The notes under the pieces: generated by a model | The model's database searches: none | What the model saw: the letters and a program-made list of their open reading frames with translations, nothing else | What the model was told of the DNA's origin: nothing | Position numbers and translations under genes: made by a program | Assembly: GCA_029884335.1 (NCBI GenBank) | Contig: JAOUIA010000028.1 | Coordinates: 1 to 43,552, forward strand | DNA: 43,552 nt | Direction of reading: 5' to 3' | DNA from: Betaproteobacteria bacterium | GTDB taxonomy: Bacteria; Pseudomonadota; Gammaproteobacteria; Burkholderiales; Casimicrobiaceae | Shown here: piece by piece, positions 10,320 to 18,214 of the stretch | How the letters are laid out: the number at the start of each line of letters is the position of its first letter | How positions within the stretch are numbered: the first letter of the stretch is position 1

Positions 10320-11335
10320 TGCGCGTCAACGGCGAGCGCGCCACGAGGACGGCTCGCGCCGCCGTGGCGCTGGTCGCCATCCCGGCCGTCGCGTTCGTCG
10401 TCGCGGCGGCAACCGGATGCACGCGGCAGACCGACAAGGCCGTTCCGCGGATCGGCTTCCTGAGCAGCGTACCCAGCACCATCTCGACCGGGCTGCAGGA
10501 GGGCTTGAGGGAACTGGGCTACGTCGAGGGTCGCAACATCGCCGTCGAGTGGCGCTACACCGATGGCAACGCCGAGCGCATCCCCCGACTTGCCGCGGAG
10601 CTCGTCGGGCTGAAGCCGGACCTGATCGTGACCACCTCCGGCGAACCCTCGGCAGCCGCCAAGGCGGCGACCACCACCATCCCCATCGTGGCCGTCGCGG
10701 TAGGCGACCCCGTCCGTGCCGGGCTCGTCGCCAGCCTGGCCCGGCCGGGCGGCAACGTCACAGGGCTTGCCAATCTGGTGTCGACCGAGTTCAGCGGCAA
10801 GATGCTCGGGCTGCTGCACGATGCGGTGCCCGCAGCGTCGCGCGTCGCCATATTGATGAACCCGTCGAACCCGGACCACCCTGGCGTCATGTCGTCCGAC
10901 CTGCCGCCTGTCGCCCGGCGGCTGGGCCTGACCCTGATCCCTGTCGAGGTGAGCGCAGCGAGCGAGCTCGATGCCGCCTTCGGGCAGGCGACCCGTCTGC
11001 GTGCCGACGCCATCCTGGTGCTGGGCGATCCGGTCGTCTACGTCAATCGCGCGCGGATCGCGGAGCTCGCTGTGCGGCAACGGCTGCCGGCGCTCTACTT
11101 CTTCCGCGAGAACGTCGAGGCCGGCGGCCTGATGTCCTACGGGCCGAGCCTGCACGACCTCGGTCGTCGCGCGGCGACCTACGTCGACAAGATCCTGAAG
11201 GGCGCCCGTCCAGCCGACCTCCCCATGGAACAGCCGGTCAAGTTCGACCTGGTGATCAACCGCAGGGCCGCCGCGGCGCTCGGCCTGACGATTCCACCAG
11301 CGCTGCTGCGGCAGGCGGAGCAGGTGATCGAGTGA
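10319..11335 (+). CDS. ABC_sub_bind (DUF534) family substrate-binding lipoprotein, orphan
   Basis: Periplasmic solute-binding protein of the ABC_sub_bind family (PF04392), recognised from RIGFLSS near the start, GLREGLxELGYVEGRNI-type sequence, DPVRAGLVASLARPGGNVTG and RAAAALGLTIPPALLRQA at the end. It has 338 residues. The N-terminus has a positively charged start, a hydrophobic stretch (AAVALVAIPAVAFVVAAATG) and then a cysteine in a weak lipobox (ATGC), so it is probably lipid-anchored. The ATG overlaps the stop of the decarboxylase gene. No ABC permease or ATPase of the same system is adjacent, so its ligand and partner are unknown. These proteins are often numerous and orphaned in Burkholderiales. 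A link to amino-acid or polyamine traffic is only suggested by the overlap. Confidence 0.85.
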   Translation: MRVNGERATRTARAAVALVAIPAVAFVVAAATGCTRQTDKAVPRIGFLSSVPSTISTGLQEGLRELGYVEGRNIAVEWRYTDGNAERIPRLAAELVGLKPDLIVTTSGEPSAAAKAATTTIPIVAVAVGDPVRAGLVASLARPGGNVTGLANLVSTEFSGKMLGLLHDAVPAASRVAILMNPSNPDHPGVMSSDLPPVARRLGLTLIPVEVSAASELDAAFGQATRLRADAILVLGDPVVYVNRARIAELAVRQRLPALYFFRENVEAGGLMSYGPSLHDLGRRAATYVDKILKGARPADLPMEQPVKFDLVINRRAAAALGLTIPPALLRQAEQVIE

Positions 11336-11451
11336 TCGCTTTGTCGTGAAGTAGCGCAGGAGCTTGGCGACTTGGCGAAGCTGCGCCCGCAGCGCGACGG
11401 CGGATGCGGCCGCCGGCGCAGCCCTCGAAGCGAACGCCGGGGCCCGACTTG

Positions 11452-12147
11452 CTACGATGGGCCCCGCGGGGCCCTCGTTGCGCCGGCGTAGGTCTCCGGC
11501 GAACGTCGGTAGGCTTCCGCGCAGCGCTCCGAGCAGAACCACGGCTGGGTCGGCGCGGCCCGGCGGTAGGACGCAAACGGTGCATGCATCTTGCACACCG
11601 GATCGATCCACGCGGGATCCGGGACGGGCGCCATTTCTATCGAGTAGAGCGGCAAGTGGTCGGCGATCGATCGCAATGCCACCTTGCCGAGGTCCTGAGC
11701 GACGATTCCGGACGCCGCGGCGACGGTGGCGACCGGCCCGGTCGCCAGCATCTGCCCCGGAGTTGCCAACGCGGCGATGCGTGCCGCGATGTTGACCGTC
11801 GAGCCGAAGAGGTCGTTCGACCGGCGAAGCACGGGGCCGTGGTGGAGCCCGGTCCTCGTCAGGGGTATCCGCGGTTCGGATCGGCAGGCCGGAAGCAGGC
11901 GTCCGAGGACGCCGAGCGCGGTTTCCGGGTCGGGAAACCCGAACATCGCTTCGTCGCCGATCTACTTGATCGGCGGCGCGAGTCCCGCGAGGGCCTCGCG
12001 CACCAACGCCTCGAAGTGCCCGAGCACCGCTATGGCCGACGCATCGCCGTAGACGTCCGCAATGGCGCTGAAGCCCGCGAGGTCGACGAAAGCGACGGTC
12101 GCGACCGCGGACTCGAATGCGTCGCCAGCGCCCGGGCTCTCCTGCAT
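11452..12147 (-). pseudogene. Class III nucleotide cyclase fused to a YHS domain, interrupted by one in-frame TAG
   Basis: Read from ATG at 12147, one frame codes for a class III adenylate/guanylate cyclase catalytic domain and a C-terminal YHS metal-binding domain, about 231 codons in all. A single TAG (11962-11964) sits inside the catalytic core, in PPIK*IGDEAMFGFPDPE. Related cyclases have a residue such as tyrosine or threonine there. All catalytic positions survive on both sides: the first metal aspartate in VAFVDLAGFS, the second in IGDEAM, and the Asn/Arg pair in TVNIAARI. The tail DPVCKMHAPF...FCSERCAEAYRRSPETY is a YHS domain with its cysteines. No frameshift or other decay is visible, so this is either a very recent nonsense mutation, a sequencing or assembly error, or a readthrough site. 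A TTG start at 12165 is also possible. Confidence 0.8.
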
Positions 12148-12217
12148 GGCCGATTGTGGTTGCAACTGTCGCGCGGGTCAAACTCGGGGCCGGGCGGCAA
12201 CCGGGCGCCGCGCGGGA

Positions 12218-14011
12218 TCACTCTGGCGCGGTCAGCGCGAAGTCGGGCCGCGTGCTCACGCGCGGCGTGCCGTCCGGCAACGCCGCCGCGCACTCGGCGA
12301 ACGCGCGCACGCTGCACTCCCGGCAGGCCGGCGGCGCGAGCCGCGGATAGATCGCCCGCAGCGCGTCGGACTTCGACGCGAACACGCGCTCGGCGCCGAT
12401 CACGTCGATTGCGCCGCTGCGCTGCAGCGCCTCGCGGACAGGATCCTTGAGGTTGCACAGGTAGAGCGCGCCTCCCGCGTCGCGCGCCTCGCGCGCCAGC
12501 TGCGCGAGCAGTTCGGCGCCGGCCACGTCGATGAAGTTCACGCCGCTGCCGACGAGCAGCACGTGGCGCACCTCGGGACGCTCGCGGCGGGCTTCCTCGA
12601 CTTCGTCGCGGACGTGCTCGACGGCCCCGAAGAACAGCGAGCCGTCGACGCGCAGCACGTCGAGCTGGGGGCAGGGCGGCACGGTCGCGCTCACGGCGAC
12701 GAAGCGGCGCGTCGCGGGATCGGGAGCGACGCGCGTCAGCCGGGGATGCGTGGTGCGGTTGAGGTAGACGAGCAGCGAGGCGAGCACGCCGACGAAGATC
12801 GCGAACTCGAGCTGCAGCGTGAGCGTGGCGACGAAGGTGACGACGAGGACGACGGCGTCGCTGCGGCTCGCGCGGAACACGCGGCGAGCCTCGCCGAAGT
12901 CGATCAGCCCCCAGGCGACCACGAACAGCAGCGCGGCCATCACCGAGAGCGGCAGCCACGCGGCGAGCGGCGCCACGACGAGCACCACCAGCGCCAGCGC
13001 GACGGCGGAGAACACCGCCGCCAGCGGCGTCCTCGCCCCGGCCTCGAAGTTGAGGCCGCTGCGGTTGAACGAGCCCGACGACGGGTAGGCCGAGAAGAAA
13101 GCGCCGGCGAGGTTCGACAGCCCCTGCCCGATGAACTCCTGGCTGCCGTCGATGCGCTGGCCAGCCTTGACGCCGATCGCGCGGGCGATGGACACCGCCT
13201 CGGTCAGCCCCAGCACCGTGAGCGCCAGCGCCGCCGGCGCGAGCGCGCGCCACACTTCCGGGTCGAACGATGGCAGCGAGAACGGCGGCAGGCTCGACGG
13301 CAGCGGCCCGACGACGGGGATCGCTTGGCCGGTCAGGCGCACGACGGCCACGCCGAACACGCTGCCGACGACCATCGCGACGATCATGTACGGCACGCGC
13401 GGCAGGAAACGGCGCGCCGCGATCGCCGCGGCGAGCGTCACCGCGCCGGTGGCGGCGACGAGCGGGTCGATGCGCGCCAGCCCGGCGGCGAACTGCTTCA
13501 GCGTGCCGAAGAAGCTGCCGCCCGAGTCGAGCGGCACGCCGAAGAAGTGCCTGAGCTGCGCCGCGATGATGAGCAGCGCCGCGCCGGCGGTGAAGCCGAC
13601 GATCACCGTGTGCGAGATGAAGTTGACCAGCGCGCCCAGCCGCGCCAGCCCCATCGCCAGCTGCAGCGCGCCCACCAGCAGGCACAGCGTCAGCACCAGC
13701 GTGACGTAGGGGCCGCTGCCCGGCACGGCCAGCGGCGCGACCGTCGCGAAGACGACCAGCGAGAGCGCGTTCGTCGGCCCGCTGATCTGGTGCCACGACG
13801 AGCCCCACAGCGCGGCCACGATCGCCGGGACCATCGCGCAGTACAGGCCGTACTGCGGCGGCAGGCCCGCGAGCGTGGCGTAGGCAACACCCTGCGGCAG
13901 CACGACGAGCCCGCCGATGATGCCGGCGAGCGCGTCGGCCTTCAGCGACTCGCGGCCGACGCGGGAGCGCCAGGAGAGAAACGGCAGGAGCTTGTGGGCG
14001 AGCGGGGACAA
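12218..14011 (-). CDS. SulP-family anion transporter with STAS domain (second copy), next to the sulfonate genes
   Basis: Inner-membrane anion transporter of 597 residues. The core begins with ALAGIIGGLVVLPQGVAYATLAGLPPQYGLY, followed by the substrate-site segment SSWHQISGPTNALS. A cytoplasmic STAS domain spans about 460-575 (LDVLRVDGSLFFGAVEHV, then LLVGSGVNFIDVAGAELL). The last 35 residues carry three cysteines (ACRECSVRAFAECAA), unlike the first SulP copy. It lies 98 bases downstream of the phosphotransacetylase gene on the same strand, at the end of the aminotransferase-tauABC-pta run, so it is probably expressed with sulfonate degradation. Because Xsc releases sulfite, export of sulfite or sulfate is a reasonable inference; uptake or bicarbonate transport cannot be excluded. 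Confidence 0.88.
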   Translation of the reverse strand: MSPLAHKLLPFLSWRSRVGRESLKADALAGIIGGLVVLPQGVAYATLAGLPPQYGLYCAMVPAIVAALWGSSWHQISGPTNALSLVVFATVAPLAVPGSGPYVTLVLTLCLLVGALQLAMGLARLGALVNFISHTVIVGFTAGAALLIIAAQLRHFFGVPLDSGGSFFGTLKQFAAGLARIDPLVAATGAVTLAAAIAARRFLPRVPYMIVAMVVGSVFGVAVVRLTGQAIPVVGPLPSSLPPFSLPSFDPEVWRALAPAALALTVLGLTEAVSIARAIGVKAGQRIDGSQEFIGQGLSNLAGAFFSAYPSSGSFNRSGLNFEAGARTPLAAVFSAVALALVVLVVAPLAAWLPLSVMAALLFVVAWGLIDFGEARRVFRASRSDAVVLVVTFVATLTLQLEFAIFVGVLASLLVYLNRTTHPRLTRVAPDPATRRFVAVSATVPPCPQLDVLRVDGSLFFGAVEHVRDEVEEARRERPEVRHVLLVGSGVNFIDVAGAELLAQLAREARDAGGALYLCNLKDPVREALQRSGAIDVIGAERVFASKSDALRAIYPRLAPPACRECSVRAFAECAAALPDGTPRVSTRPDFALTAPE

Positions 14012-14109
14012 GGCGCGGCGCGGTTGAGGCTCAATGATGCGGCGTCCGCGGGCATTCGCGCAAATCGCTCCCCCCGCCGGGCGGCGGCAGGCGCGGCGTC
14101 AGCGGACGG

Positions 14110-15075
14110 TCAGGCGGCGACGGACGCGACGACGGGGCGCGCTTCCGGCGCGGGCGCTTCGCGCAATGCCGCGCTGGCGAGCGAGGCGAGCACGCAGGAC
14201 GCGACGCGCGTCTCGATCGGGTCCTGCAGGCCGGGTACCACGATCGGCACGGCGGCGCCGAGCACCAGGCCGGCGGCCAGCCCGCCGGTGATGCCGGTCA
14301 GCGCGCGCACCAGCATCACGGCCGACTCCATCGTCGGCGCGACGAGCACGTCGGCGCGTCCGGCGACCGCGGAGCGGGTGCCCGCGTGGCGCGCGAACTC
14401 GGGCGACAGCGCGACGTCGGCGGTCATCGGTCCTTCGACCGTGGCGCCGGGAAACGCTCCCTGCGCGGCCATCGACATCAGCGCCGCGGCCTCGCTCGTC
14501 GACGGGAAGGCCGGCGTGATCGTGCCCTTCGCCGCGAGCAGCGCGACGTGCGGCGCGGCGATGCCCAGTGCGTGCGCGAACGCGATCGTGTTGCGCACGA
14601 TGTCCTTCTTCGCGGCGAGGTTCGGCGCCACGTTGAGCATCGCGTCGGTGACGATCAGCGCGCGGTCGTGGCCGGGCAGGTCGAGGAACTGCGCGTAGGA
14701 GAGCCGCCGCGCCGTGCGCAATCCCGAGTCCTGCGCGGCCACGGGCGCCAGCATGGCGTCCAGCGACAGCGCGCCGCGGACCAGCGCGTGCACTTCGCCC
14801 TTGCGGGCGAGCTCAACCGCGCGCTCGGCCGAGCTTTGCGGGTTGTCGTCGGCGTCGACCAGAGGCAGGCGCGTGATGTCGAGCCCGGCGCGGTTCGCCT
14901 CGCTGCGGATGCGCTGCTCGGGTCCGACCAGCGTGGGCGCGAGGTAGCCGGCAAAGGCGCCGGACAGCGCCAGTTGCAGCGAGTCGCGGTCGACGGCGTG
15001 CACGATGGCCGCCGGCAGCGGCGGACGCAGCCGGGTCCGTTCGACCAGCTTCTGCAGGTGCGGCCGGGAGTTCAC
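14110..15075 (-). CDS. pta: Phosphate acetyl/butyryl transferase family, short form (probable acetyl phosphate to acetyl-CoA step)
   Basis: Member of the PTA_PTB family, which moves acyl groups between CoA and phosphate. The 321-residue length fits the single-domain type and lacks the regulatory N-terminal half of long Pta. Visible family landmarks are VGPEQRIR early, LVRGALSLDAMLAPV, RRLSYAQFLDLPG, LIVTDAMLNVAPNL, VEGPMTADVALSPE and the C-terminal DVLVAPTMESAVMLVRALTGITGG. Phosphate butyryltransferase has the same fold, so by sequence alone either acyl group is possible. The position between tauC and a SulP transporter, in a region that also holds xsc, favours conversion of Xsc-derived acetyl phosphate to acetyl-CoA, as known for taurine degraders. 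A 262-base repeat-rich gap separates it from tauC. Confidence 0.78.
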   Translation of the reverse strand: MNSRPHLQKLVERTRLRPPLPAAIVHAVDRDSLQLALSGAFAGYLAPTLVGPEQRIRSEANRAGLDITRLPLVDADDNPQSSAERAVELARKGEVHALVRGALSLDAMLAPVAAQDSGLRTARRLSYAQFLDLPGHDRALIVTDAMLNVAPNLAAKKDIVRNTIAFAHALGIAAPHVALLAAKGTITPAFPSTSEAAALMSMAAQGAFPGATVEGPMTADVALSPEFARHAGTRSAVAGRADVLVAPTMESAVMLVRALTGITGGLAAGLVLGAAVPIVVPGLQDPIETRVASCVLASLASAALREAPAPEARPVVASVAA

Positions 15076-15152
15076 CAGGGGAAGCCTCGCAAGGCGGCCG
15101 GGACGTTGTCAACGATACCCGATGGAAGGGCTTCCTGGGGGGAGGGGCGGAT

Positions 15153-15293
15153 GGGAAATGAGGGTCAGACTCGCATTTCCCGCCAGCAAGCGTCGGAAAT
15201 GAGGGTCAGACTCCCGTTTCCCGTCCCGCGGAGGACTGCACCCGGGGTCGGGAAATGAGGGTCAGGGAAGTGAGGGCCAGACTCCGATTTCCC
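15153..15293. repeat. Four copies of a 27-29 nt palindromic repeat between tauC and pta
   Basis: The 262-base gap between the two genes holds a repeated near-palindrome with core GAGGGTCAGACTC. Copy 1 (15153-15181) has arms GGGAAATG and CATTTCCC around that core and folds over its whole 29 bases with one mismatch and one wobble pair. Copy 2 (15195-15221) is almost the same, with one further wobble pair. Copy 3 (15251-15265) is a left half only, running straight into copy 4 (15266-15293), which has two substitutions (GTGAGGGCCAGACTC). Spacers share GCGGAGGACTG/GCAGAGGACTG. This looks like a REP-type element of the kind mobilised by REP-associated tyrosine transposases; that attribution is inference, and no such transposase is in the window. 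Confidence 0.8.
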
Positions 15294-15337
15294 CGCCCGC
15301 AGAGGACTGGAATCGGCGTCGGCCCCTGATTGCCCGG

Positions 15338-16180
15338 CTACGCCTTGCCCTTCCAAGGGACGACCAGCCGCTCGATGCGGCGCATCAGCAGGTCGAAAAG
15401 GTAGGCGACGGCGCCGATGACCACGATGCCCATGATCACGACGTCGGTGCGCAGGAAGTTCGACGCGTTGAGCACCATCTGCCCCAGCCCGGCGGTGGCC
15501 GCCACCATCTCGGCGGCGACCAGCGTGGTCCAGCCGAATCCGATCGCGATGCGCATGCCGGTGAAGATCTCGGGCATCGCCGCGGGGATGATCACGTGGC
15601 GGATCACCTGCCACTTCGACGCGCCCATCGAGTAGGCGGCGTTGATCTGCTCGATCATCACGCTCTTGACGCCGGCACGCGCGGCCATCGCCAGCGGCGC
15701 GAAGCAGGCGAGGTAGATCAGCACGATCTTCGCCGTCTCCTCGATGCCGAACCAGATCACGATGAGCGGGAGGTAGGCGAGCGGCGGCAGCGGCCGGTAG
15801 AACTCGACGGGCGGGTCGAAGATGCCGCGCCAGACGCGCGAGACGCCCATCGCGATGCCGACCGGGATCGCGGTCACGCACGCGAGCGCGAACGCCGCGA
15901 ACACGCGGATCAGGCTCCACATGAAGTGCTCCCAGAGCGGCTTGCCGCCCTGGATCTCGCCGTTCCACGCCTCGATGAAGCTGGTGAAGATGCGCTCCGG
16001 CTGCGGCAGGAAGATGTCGCGGATCCAGCCGAAGTGCGTGGCGACCCACCACAGCGCGAAGAGCGCGATCACCGTGGCGATGCTGATCGCCACACTCGAG
16101 CCCTCGCCGGGGACGCTGTAGCCGGCCACGCGGCGCGTTCCGGAGTCGGGCGCGGCGTCCCGGGCGTCGGGACCGCTCAC
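15338..16180 (-). CDS. tauC: Taurine/sulfonate ABC transporter permease
   Basis: Inner-membrane permease of the nitrate/sulfonate/taurine ABC importer family, 280 residues with about six transmembrane helices. Helix 1 is [22 protein letters not shown], the periplasmic part [14 protein letters not shown] follows, and the EAA loop that docks onto the ATPase is visible as [32 protein letters not shown]. The terminal helices include [22 protein letters not shown]. The start is GTG at 16180, overlapping the TGA of tauB by four bases (GTGA), which implies translational coupling; sequence upstream of it is only the antisense of tauB. Substrate is assigned from the TauA-like binding protein and nearby xsc; other alkanesulfonates are possible. 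Confidence 0.9.
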   Translation of the reverse strand: MSGPDARDAAPDSGTRRVAGYSVPGEGSSVAISIATVIALFALWWVATHFGWIRDIFLPQPERIFTSFIEAWNGEIQGGKPLWEHFMWSLIRVFAAFALACVTAIPVGIAMGVSRVWRGIFDPPVEFYRPLPPLAYLPLIVIWFGIEETAKIVLIYLACFAPLAMAARAGVKSVMIEQINAAYSMGASKWQVIRHVIIPAAMPEIFTGMRIAIGFGWTTLVAAEMVAATAGLGQMVLNASNFLRTDVVIMGIVVIGAVAYLFDLLMRRIERLVVPWKGKA

Positions 16181-16977
16181 GCTGCGGCCTCCTCGGCCGC
16201 GGGGGCCGCGTGGATCCGCTGCAGCACCTCCTCGCGCAGCCGGATGAATTCCGGGTCCGACTTCACGGCGCGCGCGTCGCTGCACTCGACGAAGCGGCGG
16301 CCGAAGTCGAGCCGGTAGCGGTGCGCGATGCGTCCCGGCGAAGGCGTCATCACGATCAGCTCGGTGGCGAGGAAGAGCGCCTCCTCGACGCTGTGCGTGA
16401 TGAAGAAGAACATCTTGCGGGTGTCCCACCACAGCCGGAGGATCAGCTCCTGGATCTGCTCGCGGGTGAGCGCGTCCAGCGCGCCCAGCGGCTCGTCCAT
16501 CAGCATCACCTCGGGGTCGCTCGCGAGCGCGCGCGCGAGGCCCACGCGCTGCTGCATGCCGCCGGAGATCTCGTAGATCGGGTGGTCGGCGAACTTCGCG
16601 AGCCCCACCTGCGCCAGCTTGTCGAGCGCCGTGCGCCGCCGCGCCGCGCGGTCGACGCCGCGCATGCGCAGGCCGAACTCGACGTTCTCGACCACCGACA
16701 GCCACGGCATGAGCGCGTGCTTCTGGAAGACGACGCCACGTTCGGCCCCCGGGCCGTCGACGCGCCTGCCGTCGAGCACGATCTCCCCCGACGAGTACGG
16801 CATGAAGCCGGCGATGCAGGAGAGCAGCGTCGTCTTGCCGCAGCCGGACGCGCCCAGCGCGACGACGAAGTCGCCGGGGTCGAGGGCGAGGTCGACGTGC
16901 GCGAGCGCGTGCGTGCCGGGCCTGCCGCGGGCGTCCGCGTAGTGGACAGAGAGGTCGCGGACTTCGAGCTTGCTCAT
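16177..16977 (-). CDS. tauB: Taurine/sulfonate ABC transporter ATP-binding protein
   Basis: Cytoplasmic ATPase driving the importer, 266 residues. Walker A is GASGCGKTT, the Q loop is [12 protein letters not shown], the signature is [15 protein letters not shown], Walker B is [13 protein letters not shown] and the switch histidine is in [15 protein letters not shown]; this form is typical of TauB/SsuB/NrtD proteins. The frame stays open upstream through repeat DNA, but the family start [15 protein letters not shown] corresponds to ATG 16977. No good Shine-Dalgarno sequence precedes it: the palindromic repeats begin within about eight bases of the start codon. It is separated from tauA by 190 bases of repeats and overlaps tauC by four bases. 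Confidence 0.93.
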   Translation of the reverse strand: MSKLEVRDLSVHYADARGRPGTHALAHVDLALDPGDFVVALGASGCGKTTLLSCIAGFMPYSSGEIVLDGRRVDGPGAERGVVFQKHALMPWLSVVENVEFGLRMRGVDRAARRRTALDKLAQVGLAKFADHPIYEISGGMQQRVGLARALASDPEVMLMDEPLGALDALTREQIQELILRLWWDTRKMFFFITHSVEEALFLATELIVMTPSPGRIAHRYRLDFGRRFVECSDARAVKSDPEFIRLREEVLQRIHAAPAAEEAAA

Positions 16978-16984
16978 GCGCGCG

Positions 16985-17114
16985 GGAATGACGCTGGATC
17001 CCCGCTTGCGCGGGGATGACGAAGACCCGTGGCGTCGCCCCCGCGAAGGCGGGGGCCCAGTGTCGTTTTCACGAAGCCCAAAGCCGCTGGATCCCCGCTT
17101 GCGCGGGGATGACG
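16985..17114. repeat. REP/BIME-like inverted repeat cluster between tauA and tauB
   Basis: Two direct copies of a 29-base unit beginning GCTGGATCCCCGCTTGCGCG (16993-17021 and 17086-17114), each with the hairpin ATCCCCGC-TTGC-GCGGGGAT. Between them, in the opposite sense, is the hairpin GCCCCCGC-GAAG-GCGGGGGC followed by CCAGTGTCG. The alternating orientation is the BIME pattern. A related element with GTCATTCCCGCGCAGGCGGG lies at 38.27-38.51 kb. The rest of the 190-base gap is the palindrome listed next. Confidence 0.8.
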
Positions 17115-17170
17115 CATCCACACTCCATTTCCCGGCCCGCTCGCGGGCCGGGAAACGGGTGGATGCGTCA
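17110..17170. promoter_or_regulatory. 61-bp two-tier palindrome including the tauA stop codon
   Basis: The inner stem is a perfect 13-bp inverted repeat with a 2-base loop: TTTCCCGGCCCGC (17128-17140), TC, GCGGGCCGGGAAA (17143-17155). The outer arms are a perfect 12-bp inverted repeat, TGACGCATCCAC (17110-17121) and GTGGATGCGTCA (17159-17170). The last three bases of the right arm are the complement of the tauA TGA. In the tauABC transcript this would form one long, very stable hairpin right after the first cistron. No U-tract follows on the minus strand, so a classical intrinsic terminator is unlikely; RNA stabilisation or dosage control between tauA and tauBC is the likelier role. Confidence 0.75.
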
Positions 17171-18178
17171 CTTGGCCACGGCCTGCGCGTAGGCCGGGTT
17201 GACGGCCACCGAGTAGTCGGGCAGCGCCTTCTCGATCTGCTTCTGCGACAGCTGGAACGCGGCGGTGGCGCCGAGCGCCTTCGCGGCCAGCGAGTCCTTG
17301 CCGCCGCCGAGCCACTTCGTCGACTGCTCCTTCGCCGTGGGGAACGCGTACAGCGCCATGCTGGCCGGCACGTCCTCGGGCTTGGCGCCCGACCACTTCG
17401 CGATCGCCTTCGCCTCGGCCGAGTCCTTCGTGAACTTCGCCTTGTTCTTGCGGTAGTTGTCGTCGGCGGCGGCGAGGATCTGCACGAACTTGACCATGAA
17501 GTCCTTGTTCGCCTTCGCCCAGTCGCGGTTGGCCACGTAGCCGTCGAACGTCGCCTTGCCGGTGTCCGCCGAGATCTTGCCCGACGTCGTGATGACCACG
17601 CCGTCCTTCTTCGTCTCGGCGAGCACCGGGTCCCAGATGAACGTCGCGTCGATGTCGCCGCGCTGCCACGCCGCGCGCACCTCGGGCGGGCGCATGTTGA
17701 GGATCTGCACGTCGGCCGGGTTCACCTTCGCCTGCTCGAGCGCGACCATCGTGTGGAAGTGCGTCGTCGAGTTGAACGGCATCGCGATCTTCTTGCCCTT
17801 GAGGTCGGCGACGGTCTTGATGCCGGAGGTCTTCTTCGCCACCAGCGCCTCGGCGGCGCCGATGTCGTCGAGGATCCAGAAGAGCTCGAGGGGCTCGCCG
17901 CGCGACACTGCGGCGGCGATGCCCGCGGAGCCGACCTCGCCGAGCTGCACCGCGCCCGAGGCCATCGCCTTGATCACCTCGCCGCCGCCGCCGAACTGCT
18001 TCCAGTTGATCTTGTAGCCGGTCGCCTTCTCGAGCTCCTTGGCTTCCTGCGCGACGCGGTAGGGCACCACCATGTCCTGGTAGGCGATCGTCACTTCCTT
18101 GGTCTGCGCGAGCGCCGCCGAGAGCGGCAGGGCGGTCGCGAGAACTGCGAGCGAGGCAAGTGCGGTGCGGCGTTTCAT
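17168..18178 (-). CDS. tauA: Taurine ABC transporter periplasmic binding protein
   Basis: Periplasmic taurine/sulfonate receptor of 336 residues. A Sec signal peptide is clear ([20 protein letters not shown], then AALAQ before TKEVTIAYQ). The mature part follows E. coli TauA closely in layout: [86 protein letters not shown]. The SBP-family STTH and [10 protein letters not shown] motifs point to taurine or a close C2 sulfonate rather than nitrate. It lies 36 bases after the aminotransferase gene on the same strand and is followed by the long palindrome before tauB, which could let the receptor be made in excess of the membrane components. Confidence 0.92.
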   Translation of the reverse strand: MKRRTALASLAVLATALPLSAALAQTKEVTIAYQDMVVPYRVAQEAKELEKATGYKINWKQFGGGGEVIKAMASGAVQLGEVGSAGIAAAVSRGEPLELFWILDDIGAAEALVAKKTSGIKTVADLKGKKIAMPFNSTTHFHTMVALEQAKVNPADVQILNMRPPEVRAAWQRGDIDATFIWDPVLAETKKDGVVITTSGKISADTGKATFDGYVANRDWAKANKDFMVKFVQILAAADDNYRKNKAKFTKDSAEAKAIAKWSGAKPEDVPASMALYAFPTAKEQSTKWLGGGKDSLAAKALGATAAFQLSQKQIEKALPDYSVAVNPAYAQAVAK

Positions 18179-18214
18179 CGGTCTCCCCCTGTGCGGTGTT
18201 TGGTGCGGCCGGCG

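Noticed and set aside
11336-11451. Possible remnant gene between the orphan lipoprotein and the cyclase stop
   Set aside because: Short fragments in several frames look Arg-rich, but none continues or matches a domain I recognise.
17128-17155. Intrinsic terminator after tauA
   Set aside because: The 13-bp stem is strong, but neither strand has a run of T after it; listed as a regulatory palindrome instead.
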